Notes: generated by a model from the sequence alone, not told the origin. Shown: positions 24,275 to 34,013, counted from the stretch's first letter. The stretch: 64,000 bases of DNA from Streptomyces vinaceus (GCF_008704935.1 NZ_CP023692.1:5485001-5549000); one strand, 5' to 3'. Made by a program: numbers and translations.

Positions 24275-26074
24275 CTAGAACACCGGAACCCCGGCGCGCG
24301 TCAGGCGCCAGTCCACCGACGCGAACTGCGCCGGATCGACCGTTCCCTTCGCCTTCACCCACTGGATGATCGTGTTGCGGATCTCCTCCGAATTCGCCCA
24401 CACCTGCTTGGCCTGCGGCACGTGCGGGAAGTTCCCGCCGCCCGACGCCCGGTAGTTGTTCACCGCCAGCACGAACCGCGCCGCCGGATCCACCGGCTTG
24501 CCCTGGAACGACAGCCCCGAGATCCGCGAACCGGCCGGCTGCGCCACGTCGATGTCGTACGCCAGCCCGTACACCGCGTCGTAGTTGTAGTCCGGGATGT
24601 TCTCGGCGTTCGTCAGCTTCGCCGGGTCCACCGGCGCACCCGCCGCCGTCTGCACGTAGTACCGCGCCGAGAACTCCAGGTAGTCCTTCAGCTGGGCACC
24701 CGTCAGCAGCCGCGCCTCAAGGGTGTTCTCGAACGGGTACAGCCCCGCCGCGTCCTTGATCGTCACCTGGCCGGCCGGGATGGCCGCCGTCCGGGAGAAG
24801 CACGAGGCCTGCGAGACCACCGGCAGCGCCGCCCACTCCGTACCGGCCAGCGCCCCCTTCACCGTCTCCGCCTGCACATGGCTGATCAGGTCGATGATCG
24901 CGACGTCCTTGACCGGGCCCTCCGCCGAGGACATCGCCTGCGTCGAAGTACCGATCACCTGGTTGACGTACGCCACGACCTTGCGGTGCTCGTCCGACAG
25001 CAGCCGGGTGATCTTCGGGTCCTCGGCGACCGTGTTGGAGTTCAGCACCTGCGCCGAGACCTTCGCCACCGACCAGCAGCCCTTCGACCACGTCAGCTCG
25101 AAGTCGAACAGCGTCAGGCGCTGGCCCCACTTCAGGGGCTCCGACAGCACCACGTCCTTGCCGGTCGCCTTGTTCTTCACCCGGTACTCCGGGATCTCCG
25201 TGTGCGCGTGCCCGACCAGGATCGCGTCGATCCCCGGCACCTGCTCCGCCACCAGAGCGGCCGCGTTCTCGATGTACGGCAGCTGGTCACCGTACGAGGA
25301 CGTACCGCTCGAACCGGAGTGCGCGGACACGATCACCACGTCCGCCCCCATGGAACGCAGCTTCGGCACGTACTTCGCCGCCTGCTCCTCCAGACCCGGG
25401 AACGTCATCTTGCCCTGCACGTTCGCCTTGTCCCAGATCGCGATGCCCGGGTTGGTCAGCCCCAGCACCGCCACCTTCACGTCCCGCCCGTGCGGGGTGC
25501 GCAGCCGGTGCATGCTGTACGGCGCGAACGCGGGACGCAGCGTCTTCGCGTCGAGCGCGTTCGCCCCGAGCAGCGGGAAATCGCACTGCTCCTCGAACTT
25601 GCGCAGCACCGGGATGCCGTAGTTGAACTCGTGGTTCCCGAGCGCCGCCGCGTCGTAGCCGATCGCGTTCATCGCCTGCGCCATCGGGTGCACCGGCCCG
25701 CGGCGCGCGGTGATCGGGTCCACCTTGGCGTAGTAGTACGACAGCTGGGTGCCCTGGATCGTGTCGCCGGCGTCGATCAGCAGGGTGTTGCGGCGCCCCT
25801 TGTCCGCGCGGACCTGGTTCACGAGCGTCGAGATCTTCGCGAGGCCGACATCGTTGTGCGCCTTGTCGTCGAACTCCTTGTCGGTGAAGTAGTCCCAGTT
25901 GAAAACGTTTCCGTGCAGGTCGGTGGTACCCATCACCGTGAACGCGTACGTGTGCTGCCGCTGCGCGGGCGCCTGCGCCGCGGCGGAGGCCGGGGTGCTC
26001 GCGGCCCCCGTCAGCGCGACGGCAGCACCCGTCGCCGCCGAGGTGCCCAGGAACTTCCTACGGTCGAACGTCAT
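24275..26074 (-). CDS. Tat-exported 5'-nucleotidase / 2',3'-cyclic phosphodiesterase-type enzyme
   Basis: Metallophosphoesterase of 599 aa. The twin-arginine signal DRRKFLG (residues 4-10) and a hydrophobic Ala-rich stretch direct it out through Tat. The catalytic domain begins at GTTDLHGN with further metal-site motifs DAGDTIQG, GNHEFNYG and GHAHTE; a 5'-nucleotidase C-terminal domain (SCFSRTAAIPAG, YPFENTL) binds substrate. ATG 26074 has GGGGAG upstream and gives the proper Tat signal. It probably releases phosphate and nucleosides from extracellular nucleotides. Confidence 0.92.
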   Translation of the reverse strand: MTFDRRKFLGTSAATGAAVALTGAASTPASAAAQAPAQRQHTYAFTVMGTTDLHGNVFNWDYFTDKEFDDKAHNDVGLAKISTLVNQVRADKGRRNTLLIDAGDTIQGTQLSYYYAKVDPITARRGPVHPMAQAMNAIGYDAAALGNHEFNYGIPVLRKFEEQCDFPLLGANALDAKTLRPAFAPYSMHRLRTPHGRDVKVAVLGLTNPGIAIWDKANVQGKMTFPGLEEQAAKYVPKLRSMGADVVIVSAHSGSSGTSSYGDQLPYIENAAALVAEQVPGIDAILVGHAHTEIPEYRVKNKATGKDVVLSEPLKWGQRLTLFDFELTWSKGCWSVAKVSAQVLNSNTVAEDPKITRLLSDEHRKVVAYVNQVIGTSTQAMSSAEGPVKDVAIIDLISHVQAETVKGALAGTEWAALPVVSQASCFSRTAAIPAGQVTIKDAAGLYPFENTLEARLLTGAQLKDYLEFSARYYVQTAAGAPVDPAKLTNAENIPDYNYDAVYGLAYDIDVAQPAGSRISGLSFQGKPVDPAARFVLAVNNYRASGGGNFPHVPQAKQVWANSEEIRNTIIQWVKAKGTVDPAQFASVDWRLTRAGVPVF

Positions 26075-26181
26075 GCCATCTCCCCTGATAGGCGTGAACA
26101 ACGCGCGTAGATTCTGACCGATGGCCACCGGCCGCAACACCCCCACCAGGTGCCGATGTCTTGACGCGGCCCCGTCATGAG

Positions 26182-26216
26182 CCTTCAATCAAGCACTGAA
26201 CTAAGGCAGTTGAAGG
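26182..26216. promoter_or_regulatory. Inverted repeat upstream of the GH16 gene
   Basis: CCTTCAA and TTGAAGG arms separated by 21 nt, 32-66 bp before the glucanase ATG. It lies where a promoter or operator is expected; no regulator assigned. Confidence 0.35.
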
Positions 26217-26247
26217 TGCATCCCCCCACCTGAAGTGATGTGATGTC

Positions 26248-27498
26248 ATGACCATCCGCACCACCTGGCGCCGCCGCACCGCACTCGGCGCCCTCGCCCT
26301 GCTCTGCTGGGGCGGCCTCGCCGCCCCCTCCACCGGCGCCTCGGCAACCCCCACGACCGCAGCCGCCGCAGCCACGTTCACCGACGAATTCGACGGACCG
26401 GCCGGAGCCGCCGCCGACCCCGCGAAATGGCAGACCGAGACCGGCGACAACGTCAGCAACCACGAACGGCAGTACTACACGGCCGGCAACCGCAACGCCG
26501 CCCTCGACGGCCAGGGCCACCTCGTCATCACCGCCCGCCGCGAGAACCCCGCCAACTACACCTGCTGGTACGGACGGTGCGAGTACACCTCTGCCCGGCT
26601 CAACACCGCCGGCCGCTTCACCCAGGCCTACGGACACGTCGAAGCCCGGCTCAAGGTCCCGCGGGGCCAGGGGATGTGGCCCGCGTTCTGGATGCTCGGC
26701 AACGACATCGGCCAGGTCGGCTGGCCGAACTCCGGCGAGATCGACATCATGGAGAACGTCGGATTCGAACCCTCCACCATCCACGGAACCCTGCACGGAC
26801 CCGGATACTCCGGCTCCGGCGGCATCGGCGCCGCCTACACCCTCCCCGGCGGCCAGGCCTTCGCCGACGCCTTCCACACCTTCGCCGTCGACTGGGCACC
26901 AAACTCCATCAGCTGGTCCGTCGACGGCACCGTCTACCAGCGCCGCACCCCCGCCGACCTCGGCGGTCGCACCTGGGCCTTCAACAAGCCCTTCTTCCTC
27001 ATCCTCAACCTCGCCGTCGGCGGCTACTGGCCCGGAGACCCCGACGCCAGCACCGCCTTCCCCCAGCAACTCGTCGTCGACCACGTCCGCGTCACCACCT
27101 CCGACACCGGCACCGGCCGCACCGGCCCGATCACCGGCCTCGCCGGAAAATGCGTCGACGTCGCCGGCGGCAACACCGCCAACGGCACCCCCGTCCAGCT
27201 CTACGACTGCAACGGCAGCCCCGCCCAGCAATGGACCGCCGCCACCGACGGCACCCTGCGCGCCCTCGGCAAATGCCTCGACGTGACCGGCGGAGCCACC
27301 GCCGACGGCACCCCCGTCCAGCTCTACGACTGCAACGGCACCCCCGCACAACGCTGGGCCCTGCCCGCAGCCCGCGACATCGTCAACCCGCAAGCCGACA
27401 AATGCCTCGACGTCACCGGCAACAACCCGGCGAACGCCACCCGCCTCCAGCTCTGGACCTGCGGCGGAACCCCCAACCAGAAATGGAACCTCCCGTAG
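26248..27498 (+). CDS. Secreted GH16 beta-glucanase with ricin-B lectin domain
   Basis: Secreted enzyme of 416 aa. A signal peptide covers about 1-35. The GH16 domain (about 40-285) holds the catalytic motif EIDIME with E164, D166 and E169. The C-terminal ricin-type beta-trefoil (about 290-416) has three QxW repeats (QQW, QRW, QKW) and KCVDV/KCLDV segments. The motif form with the extra Met is that of laminarinase-type endo-1,3-beta-glucanases, so fungal or plant glucan is a likely substrate. Confidence 0.93.
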   Translation: MTIRTTWRRRTALGALALLCWGGLAAPSTGASATPTTAAAAATFTDEFDGPAGAAADPAKWQTETGDNVSNHERQYYTAGNRNAALDGQGHLVITARRENPANYTCWYGRCEYTSARLNTAGRFTQAYGHVEARLKVPRGQGMWPAFWMLGNDIGQVGWPNSGEIDIMENVGFEPSTIHGTLHGPGYSGSGGIGAAYTLPGGQAFADAFHTFAVDWAPNSISWSVDGTVYQRRTPADLGGRTWAFNKPFFLILNLAVGGYWPGDPDASTAFPQQLVVDHVRVTTSDTGTGRTGPITGLAGKCVDVAGGNTANGTPVQLYDCNGSPAQQWTAATDGTLRALGKCLDVTGGATADGTPVQLYDCNGTPAQRWALPAARDIVNPQADKCLDVTGNNPANATRLQLWTCGGTPNQKWNLP

Positions 27499-27598
27499 GC
27501 ACCGGGCCGGGACACGAACCCAGGGGGTGTCCGGCGGACCACGGCCCGACCCGGCCCGGATCCGCCGCACACCCCCCGGACAGTGCGACAGTGAAAAC

Positions 27599-28294
27599 AT
27601 GACCCAGGAATCCGCACACCAGCCCTACGGAACCCCCGAAGTCCCCCGCGTCGCCGTACGCGGCGAAGCCCACCTCGAAGTCGACCCCGAAATCGCCCGC
27701 ATCACCGTCACCGTCACCGCCCGCGGCACCGACCGGCGCACCGCACTCGAAGACCTCACCCGCCGCAACAACACCGTCCTCGACCTCGTCAAAAGCTACG
27801 GCGACGCCGTCGAAAAACTCGAAACCGGCGCCTTCTCCATCAACCCCGAACTCACCCGCCACGGCCGCGCCGAACGCATCCGCGCCTACCACGGCCGCGT
27901 CCACATCACCGCCGAACTCGGCGACTTCACCGCCCTCGGCGAACTCACCACCCGCCTCGCCGACCTCGAACTCACCAGCGTCGACGGCCCCTGGTGGGCC
28001 CTGCGCCCCACCTCACCCGCCCACGGCGAGGCCCGCCGCCAAGCCGTACTCGAAGCCGTCCAGCGCGCCCGCGAATACGCCGCAGCCCTCGGCGCCGAAC
28101 TCGCCGCCCTCGTCGAACTCGCCGACCTCGGCGCCGAGAACGCCCCCGCCTACCCGCCCGCACCCGGCGGCATGCGCACCATGGCCTTCAGCGCCTCCGA
28201 GGAAACCGCCCCGCCCCTCGACCTCGAACCCCAGCGCCAGACCGTCCACGCCCAGGTGAACGCCCGCTTCACCATGACCCCGCCCCAGCTCTGA
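27599..28294 (+). CDS. SIMPL (DUF541) domain protein
   Basis: Protein of 231 aa. The fold signature is visible at VRGEAHLEVDPEIARITVTV and in the repeated beta segments through residue 200; REYAAALGAELAALVEL is typical of the second half. No signal peptide, unlike many periplasmic SIMPL proteins. Role unknown. Its stop codon overlaps the first usable codon of the downstream GNAT gene. Confidence 0.85.
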   Translation: MTQESAHQPYGTPEVPRVAVRGEAHLEVDPEIARITVTVTARGTDRRTALEDLTRRNNTVLDLVKSYGDAVEKLETGAFSINPELTRHGRAERIRAYHGRVHITAELGDFTALGELTTRLADLELTSVDGPWWALRPTSPAHGEARRQAVLEAVQRAREYAAALGAELAALVELADLGAENAPAYPPAPGGMRTMAFSASEETAPPLDLEPQRQTVHAQVNARFTMTPPQL

Positions 28295-28836
28295 ACGCCC
28301 ACGACCGCGCGCACGCCAGCGCGCACGCCAGCGACCACGCCAGCGCCTGGACCCTGGAGAGCCTCCGCGCCGACCACGCCCCGGCCCTCCTCGACTTCGA
28401 GCGCCGCAACCGCGCCTACTTCGCCCGCACCGTCCCCGACCGCGGCGACGCGTACTTCACCGAGTTCGCCGCCCGCCACCGCGCCCTGCTCGACGAGCAG
28501 GAGACCGGCCTGTGCCGCTTCCACGTCCTCATCACCCGCGAGGGCGAACTGGTCGGCCGCGTCAACCTCGTGGACATCGAGGACGGCAGCGCCGAACTCG
28601 GCTACCGCATCGGCGAGAGCGCCGCCGGCCGCGGCCTGGCCACCGCCGCCGTCGCCGAGATCTGCCGCGTCGCGCAGTCCACGTACGGGCTCACCCGGCT
28701 CGTCGCCGTCACCACCCCGGACAACCCCGGCTCCATGGCCGTGCTCCGCCGCAACGGATTCACCCAGGTCGAGACCCTGACCATCGACGGCCGGCCCGGC
28801 ATCCGCCACGAGCGCCCGCTGACCCCCGCGAACTGA
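28291..28836 (+). CDS. GNAT N-acetyltransferase (RimJ/RimL-like), start unusual
   Basis: Acetyltransferase of about 181 aa. ELVGRVNLVDIEDGSAELGY, IGESAAGRGLATAAV (acetyl-CoA loop) and NPGSMAVLRRNGF are characteristic. The frame has no ATG, GTG or TTG before the conserved core. The likeliest start is CTG at 28291, overlapping the SIMPL stop as CTGA, with translation coupled. Three 12-bp repeats then encode an Ala-Ser-His-rich N-terminus. The enzyme would acetylate a protein N-terminus or small amine. A sequencing error that removed a start cannot be excluded. Confidence 0.75.
   Translation: MNAHDRAHASAHASDHASAWTLESLRADHAPALLDFERRNRAYFARTVPDRGDAYFTEFAARHRALLDEQETGLCRFHVLITREGELVGRVNLVDIEDGSAELGYRIGESAAGRGLATAAVAEICRVAQSTYGLTRLVAVTTPDNPGSMAVLRRNGFTQVETLTIDGRPGIRHERPLTPAN
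28308..28343 (+). repeat. Three tandem 12-bp repeats in the GNAT 5' end
   Basis: CGCGCACGCCAG occurs at 28308 and 28320, and with two changes at 28332. It encodes an Arg/Asp-Ala/His-rich stretch just after the putative CTG start. Confidence 0.85.
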
Positions 28837-28860
28837 TCGGAAAGCGCGCACCGGCAGGCC

Positions 28861-28890
28861 CATGGGGGTGCTCATCAGAGCACCCCCATG
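28861..28890. terminator. Terminator after the GNAT gene
   Basis: Perfect 13-bp stem CATGGGGGTGCTC with its complement and an ATCA loop, 24 bp after the stop. Confidence 0.85.
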
Positions 28891-28906
28891 CACATTCAAC
28901 AATTGT

Positions 28907-28933
28907 CAACAACCTTTCGCCCAAAGGTTGTTG
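28907..28933 (+). promoter_or_regulatory. Hairpin/palindrome upstream of pyk
   Basis: CAACAACCTTT pairs with AAAGGTTGTTG (11 bp, 5-nt loop) in an unusually AT-rich patch 55 bp before the pyk start. It may be an operator or a leader structure; it is separate from the preceding terminator. Confidence 0.55.
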
Positions 28934-28987
28934 AGTGGACACCCGGAACCAATTTCCTACTGCCTGGTAGGGGCATACGCTCGCCCC

Positions 28988-30415
28988 ATGCGCCGAGCAA
29001 AAATCGTATGTACCCTGGGCCCCGCCACCGACTCATACGACCAGATCAAAGCCCTGGTCGAAGCCGGAATGGACATCGCCCGCCTCAACCTCAGCCACGG
29101 CACCTACGCCGAACACGAGGAGCGCTACCAGCGCGTACGCAAAGCCTCCGACGAGACCGGCCGCAGCGTCGGCGTCCTCGCCGACCTTCAAGGCCCGAAG
29201 ATCCGCCTCGGCCGATTCGCCGAAGGCCCCGTACTCCTTGAACGCGGCGACGAATTCACCATCACCGTCGAAGACCACGAAGGCGACCGCCACACCTGCG
29301 GCACCACCTACAAGGGCCTCGCCTCCGACGTCACCACCGGCGAACGCATCCTCGTCGACGACGGCCGCGTCACCCTCGAAGTCACCGGCGTCGACGGCCC
29401 CCGCGTCCAGACCCTCGTCATCGAAGGCGGCATGGTCTCCGACCACAAGGGACTCAACCTCCCCGGCGTCGCCGTCTCCGTCCCCGCCCTCTCCGAAAAG
29501 GACATCGACGACCTCCGCTGGGCCCTGCGCACCGGCGCCGACGTCATCGCCCTCTCCTTCGTCCGCAGCGGCCGCGACATCGAAGACGTCCACCGCATCA
29601 TGGACGAGGAAGGCCGCCGCCTCCCCGTCATCGCGAAGATCGAAAAGCCCCAGGCCGTCGAGAACATCGACGACATCGTCGCCGCCTTCGACGGCATCAT
29701 GGTCGCCCGCGGCGACCTCGGCGTCGAAATGCCCCTCGAACAGGTCCCGATCGTCCAGAAGCGCGCCGTCAAACTGGCCAAGCGCAACGCCAAGCCCGTC
29801 ATCGTCGCGACCCAGATGCTCGACTCGATGATCGACAACTCCCGGCCCACCCGCGCCGAAGCCTCCGACGTCGCCAACGCCATCATCGACGGCACCGACG
29901 CCGTCATGCTCTCCGGCGAGACCAGCGTGGGCAAATACCCCATCGAAACGGTCAAGACGATGTCTCGCATCGTCGAAGCCGCCGAAGAGGACATCCTCGC
30001 CAAGGGCCTCCCCCCGCTCACCGAACGCAGCAAGCCCCGCACCCAGGGCGGAGCCGTCGCCCGCGCCGCCGCCGAAATGGGCGACTTCCTCGGAGCGAAG
30101 TTCCTCGTCGCCTTCACCCAGAGCGGCGACACCGTCCGCCGCCTCTCCCGCTACCGCTCACCCATCCCGCTGCTCGCCTTCACCCCCGACCCCGCCACCC
30201 GCTCCCAGCTCAACCTCACCTGGGGCGTGGAGACGTTCCTCGGCCCCCACGTCGACTCCACCGACGCCATGGTCGCCCAGGTCGAGGAAGAACTCCTGCG
30301 CATCGGCCGCTGCGTGCGCGGCGACGTCGTCGTCATCACCGCCGGCTCGCCCCCCGGAGTCACCGGCTCCACCAACCTGGTCCGCGTCCACCACATCGGC
30401 GACCCGGTCCGCTGA
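28988..30415 (+). CDS. pyk: Pyruvate kinase
   Basis: Glycolytic enzyme of 475 aa making ATP and pyruvate from phosphoenolpyruvate. It begins RRAKIVCTLGPAT, with NLSHG, the metal/substrate segment MVARGDLGVEMPLEQVP, VATQMLDSMI and the ADP-site SGETSVGKYP. The C-terminal domain has FTQSGDTVRRLS. ATG 28988 starts the conserved N-terminus. Followed by a hairpin and then the convergent LAGLIDADG-type gene. Confidence 0.96.
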   Translation: MRRAKIVCTLGPATDSYDQIKALVEAGMDIARLNLSHGTYAEHEERYQRVRKASDETGRSVGVLADLQGPKIRLGRFAEGPVLLERGDEFTITVEDHEGDRHTCGTTYKGLASDVTTGERILVDDGRVTLEVTGVDGPRVQTLVIEGGMVSDHKGLNLPGVAVSVPALSEKDIDDLRWALRTGADVIALSFVRSGRDIEDVHRIMDEEGRRLPVIAKIEKPQAVENIDDIVAAFDGIMVARGDLGVEMPLEQVPIVQKRAVKLAKRNAKPVIVATQMLDSMIDNSRPTRAEASDVANAIIDGTDAVMLSGETSVGKYPIETVKTMSRIVEAAEEDILAKGLPPLTERSKPRTQGGAVARAAAEMGDFLGAKFLVAFTQSGDTVRRLSRYRSPIPLLAFTPDPATRSQLNLTWGVETFLGPHVDSTDAMVAQVEEELLRIGRCVRGDVVVITAGSPPGVTGSTNLVRVHHIGDPVR

Positions 30416-30433
30416 CGCCGCCCGGCAACACCC

Positions 30434-30462
30434 CCGCGTCGGGCCCCGTCCGCCCGACGCGG
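30434..30462. terminator. Bidirectional terminator between pyk and the LAGLIDADG-type gene
   Basis: 11-bp stem CCGCGTCGGGC/GCCCGACGCGG with a 7-nt loop between convergent stop codons. Confidence 0.8.
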
Positions 30463-30479
30463 CCACGGCCTGCGGCCCG

Positions 30480-31256
30480 CTAGTACTTGGGCCCGACGTG
30501 CGCGTCCATGAGCGCGACGGACCCCTTGCGCGCGACGGAGACGTTGTACGGCTGCCCGTTCCGCGTGCAGTTCGTCCACGCGACCCCGAGCCGGTCGAGC
30601 GTGTCCGTGAACAAATTCCGGATGTCGCCGGAGACGTTGGTGAACCAGTAACGCGGATACTCGTACCGCTTGCCGTTCCGCACGGTCCAGTTGGTGATCC
30701 GGCATCCGTCCGAGTGGATCAATCCTCGGACGAACTCCCACGGGTGTTGATCCACGATCTCCTGCTGCCACGGTTCAAGGGCTATGAGGCGCTCGTGTTT
30801 CCTGCCGGGGCCGTGCTGCGGGAACATGCAGGGCAGGTGCGTCGAGTAGACCTTGATGTTGTGGGCCCCCTTCACGCGCACCCTGCACGTCGAGTGGCGG
30901 GGGAACACCGCCTTGAGCGCCGCCTCCGCCTCGTCCTGGATGCCGGGCCAGTGGTCGTCGAGGGTGATCATGAGGCTCCAGGTCCGGTGCCCGGAGTAGC
31001 GGCTGACATGGCCGTCGCCCAGATAGAGGCCCAGGAGGTACGCGTAGGCGGGTCGGTCCAGCGGGACGCCGTCGCACCGAGCGCAGTCGCGCGCGCGACG
31101 GCCGGGGCATTCGCCACGCTTGGCGCGGTCCTTGTGCTTCCAGTAGCCCACGGTGCCGAGGGGCACGTTCAGCTGTCGGGCCACGTCGGCGTTCTTGGCT
31201 CCGCCGCGCAGCAGCGAGAGGGCCATTTGCCGTATTTCGAGGCTGTGGAACTCCAT
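30480..31256 (-). CDS. HTH-LAGLIDADG protein, homing-endonuclease-like
   Basis: Protein of 258 aa. An N-terminal HTH (about 1-40: VARQLNVPLGTVGYWK) is followed by a Cys cluster (C50, C58, C61) and two LAGLIDADG motifs, LLGLYLGDG (74-82) and VRGLIHSDG (176-184). Both keep the acidic residue that binds metal in active nucleases (D81, D183). It is not inside an intron or intein; it stands alone 41 bp beyond a hairpin that follows tRNA-Leu. Local G+C dips (30601-30660 is 55%). It could be a nuclease, or a domesticated regulator like WhiA. Confidence 0.8.
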   Translation of the reverse strand: MEFHSLEIRQMALSLLRGGAKNADVARQLNVPLGTVGYWKHKDRAKRGECPGRRARDCARCDGVPLDRPAYAYLLGLYLGDGHVSRYSGHRTWSLMITLDDHWPGIQDEAEAALKAVFPRHSTCRVRVKGAHNIKVYSTHLPCMFPQHGPGRKHERLIALEPWQQEIVDQHPWEFVRGLIHSDGCRITNWTVRNGKRYEYPRYWFTNVSGDIRNLFTDTLDRLGVAWTNCTRNGQPYNVSVARKGSVALMDAHVGPKY

Positions 31257-31296
31257 GGACCGACTGTGCGTGACCAGCCGTGGCTTGGTGTAGCAA

Positions 31297-31332
31297 TAAG
31301 CGGACGTTCACGCGGAGGTGAACGTCCGCTTA
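31297..31332. terminator. Terminator after tRNA-Leu
   Basis: Perfect 15-bp stem TAAGCGGACGTTCAC with its complement and a GCGGAG loop, 10 bp beyond the tRNA 3' end and before the LAGLIDADG-type gene start. Confidence 0.85.
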
Positions 31333-31341
31333 TCGGACAAG

Positions 31342-31425
31342 TGCCGGGTATGGGATTCGAACCCACACGTCCTTTCGGACAGAGGTGTTTGAGACCTCCG
31401 CGTCGACCAGTTGCGCCAACCCGGC
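31342..31425 (-). tRNA. tRNA-Leu (CAA)
   Basis: Class II tRNA. Acceptor arms GCCGGGT and ACCCGGC pair fully, discriminator A at 31342. The anticodon stem GAGGT/ACCTC closes loop CTCAAAC, giving anticodon CAA (reads UUG). A long variable arm (GTCC...GGAC) confirms Leu, and the T-loop is TTCGAAT. CCA is not encoded. Reads away from the divergent ANTAR regulator. Confidence 0.95.
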
Positions 31426-31517
31426 AATGTTGCTGGTCGGAGTGTACCGGGTGACCGCCCCGCACTGCAGCTAGGTAGGCTCATCCAAGCAGCACCGCCC
31501 CGCAACGAGGAGCCATC

Positions 31518-32168
31518 GTGACCGCCGAGCACGAGTCGACGCCCACGCCCGACGCCGACCAGTCGCACGTTCCGCCGCTGACGACGCGTGTCGTCATCGC
31601 CGAGGACGAGGCGCTCATCCGTCTTGATCTCAAGGAGATGCTGGAGGAGGAGGGCTACTCCGTCGTCGGAGAGGCCGGGGACGGGCAGACGGCCGTCGAG
31701 CTGGCCCGGGAGCACCGGCCCGACCTCGTCATCCTCGATGTGAAGATGCCCGTCCTGGACGGGATCTCCGCTGCCGAGAAGATCGCGGAGGAGTCCATCG
31801 CCCCCGTCCTGATGCTCACCGCGTTCTCGCAGCGCGACCTCGTCGAGCGGGCGCGGGACGCCGGGGCCATGGCGTACCTGGTGAAGCCGTTCAGCAAGAG
31901 CGACGTCGTGCCGGCCATCGAGATGGCGGTGTCGCGGTTCGCGGAGCTGAAGGCGCTGGAGAAGGAGGTCGCGGACCTCTCGCTGCGGCTGGAGACGCGC
32001 AAGCTGGTGGACCGCGCCAAGAGCATCCTGCAGACGCAGTACGGGCTGACCGAGCCGGCCGCGTTCCGGTGGATCCAGAAGACGTCGATGGACCGCCGCA
32101 TGTCCATGCAGCAGGTCGCGGAGGCGGTCATCGAGGACGCCGAGGAGAAGAAGAACGCCGCGAAGTAG
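31518..32168 (+). CDS. pdtaR: ANTAR-domain response regulator (PdtaR-like)
   Basis: Protein of 216 aa with a receiver domain (phosphoacceptor Asp74 in VILDVKMP) and a C-terminal ANTAR RNA-binding domain (about 150-205: RAKSILQTQYGLTEPAAFRWIQKTSMD). In mycobacteria the phosphorylated homologue disrupts terminator hairpins by binding paired hexaloops in mRNA leaders. A ~15-residue acidic/Thr-rich N-terminal extension is present. GTG 31518 follows GAGGAG. No kinase is adjacent. It converges on the liv operon across a shared terminator. Confidence 0.92.
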   Translation: MTAEHESTPTPDADQSHVPPLTTRVVIAEDEALIRLDLKEMLEEEGYSVVGEAGDGQTAVELAREHRPDLVILDVKMPVLDGISAAEKIAEESIAPVLMLTAFSQRDLVERARDAGAMAYLVKPFSKSDVVPAIEMAVSRFAELKALEKEVADLSLRLETRKLVDRAKSILQTQYGLTEPAAFRWIQKTSMDRRMSMQQVAEAVIEDAEEKKNAAK

Positions 32169-32184
32169 CGGCGTCCCCGGGTAT

Positions 32185-32224
32185 GCGTGAGGCCCGCCAC
32201 CGTTTCCGGTGGCGGGCCTCACGC
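32185..32224. terminator. Bidirectional terminator between the ANTAR regulator and livF
   Basis: Perfect 18-bp stem (GCGTGAGGCCCGCCACCG and complement) with a TTTC loop. Confidence 0.92.
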
Positions 32225-32242
32225 GTGTGCGGGGGAGCTAGC

Positions 32243-32955
32243 TCAGTCCTCGCCGAGGTAGGCCTTGCGGACGTCCTCGTTGTGCAGGAGCTCCTGGCCG
32301 GTGCCGCTGAGCACGATCTTGCCGATCTCCATCACGTGGGCCTGGTCGGCCAACGAGAGGGCGGCCTGGGCGTTCTGCTCGACGAGCAGGATGGTGGTGC
32401 CGGTGGCCTTGAGTTCGGCGATGGTCGCCATGATCTTCTGCATCATGAGGGGCGAGAGGCCCATGGAGGGCTCGTCCAGCATGAGCAGCTTGGGGCGGGA
32501 CATCAGGGCCCGGCCCATGGCGAGCATCTGCTGCTCGCCGCCCGAGAGGGTGCCGGCGGCCTGCTTACGGCGTTCGCCCAGGATGGGGAACATCTCGTAG
32601 GCGCGCTCGACGTCCTTTTCGATGCCCTCCTTGTCGGTGCGCAGGAAGGCGCCGAGCTGGAGGTTCTCGGCGATCGTCAGCCGGGGGAAGATGTGGCGTC
32701 CCTCGGGGGAGTGGGCCAGGCCCAGGGAGACGATCTTGTGGGCGGGGACCTGCGCGAGCGGCTTTCCGTCGAAGGTGATGGTGCCGCCGGCGGGCTTGAG
32801 GAGGCCGGAGAGGGTGCGCAGGGTGGTGGTCTTGCCGGCGCCGTTGGTGCCGACGAGGCAGACGATTTCGCCCTGGTTGACCTCGAAGGAGATGCCCTTG
32901 ACGGCTTCGATCTTGCCGTAGGCGACCTTGAGGTCCTTGACCTCTAGCAGTGCGG

Positions 32956-32959
<4 letters not shown>
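32243..32959 (-). CDS. livF: Branched-chain amino acid ABC transporter ATPase LivF
   Basis: ABC ATPase of 238 aa. Walker A GTNGAGKTTT (about 36-45), signature LSGGEQQ (about 139), Walker B LLMLDEPSMGLSP. The LSP after Walker B and the length mark it as LivF rather than LivG. GTG 32959 overlaps the livG stop as GTGA. It powers uptake of Leu/Ile/Val with LivG, LivH, LivM and LivK. Last gene of the operon. Confidence 0.93.

Positions 32960-34013
<1,054 letters not shown>

Noticed and set aside
27524..27579. Imperfect hairpin between the glucanase and SIMPL genes
   Set aside because: GGGGGTGT and ACACCCCC arms pair but the stem is interrupted and the loop long; not confident enough to list as a terminator.
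30775..31311. Alternative minus-strand frame over the LAGLIDADG-type gene
   Set aside because: Arg/Pro-rich shadow product; the other frame holds the HTH and both LAGLIDADG motifs.
30416..31425. Integrated element at tRNA-Leu
   Set aside because: I found no duplicated tRNA 3' end, integrase or excisionase nearby; only the LAGLIDADG-type gene is unusual.
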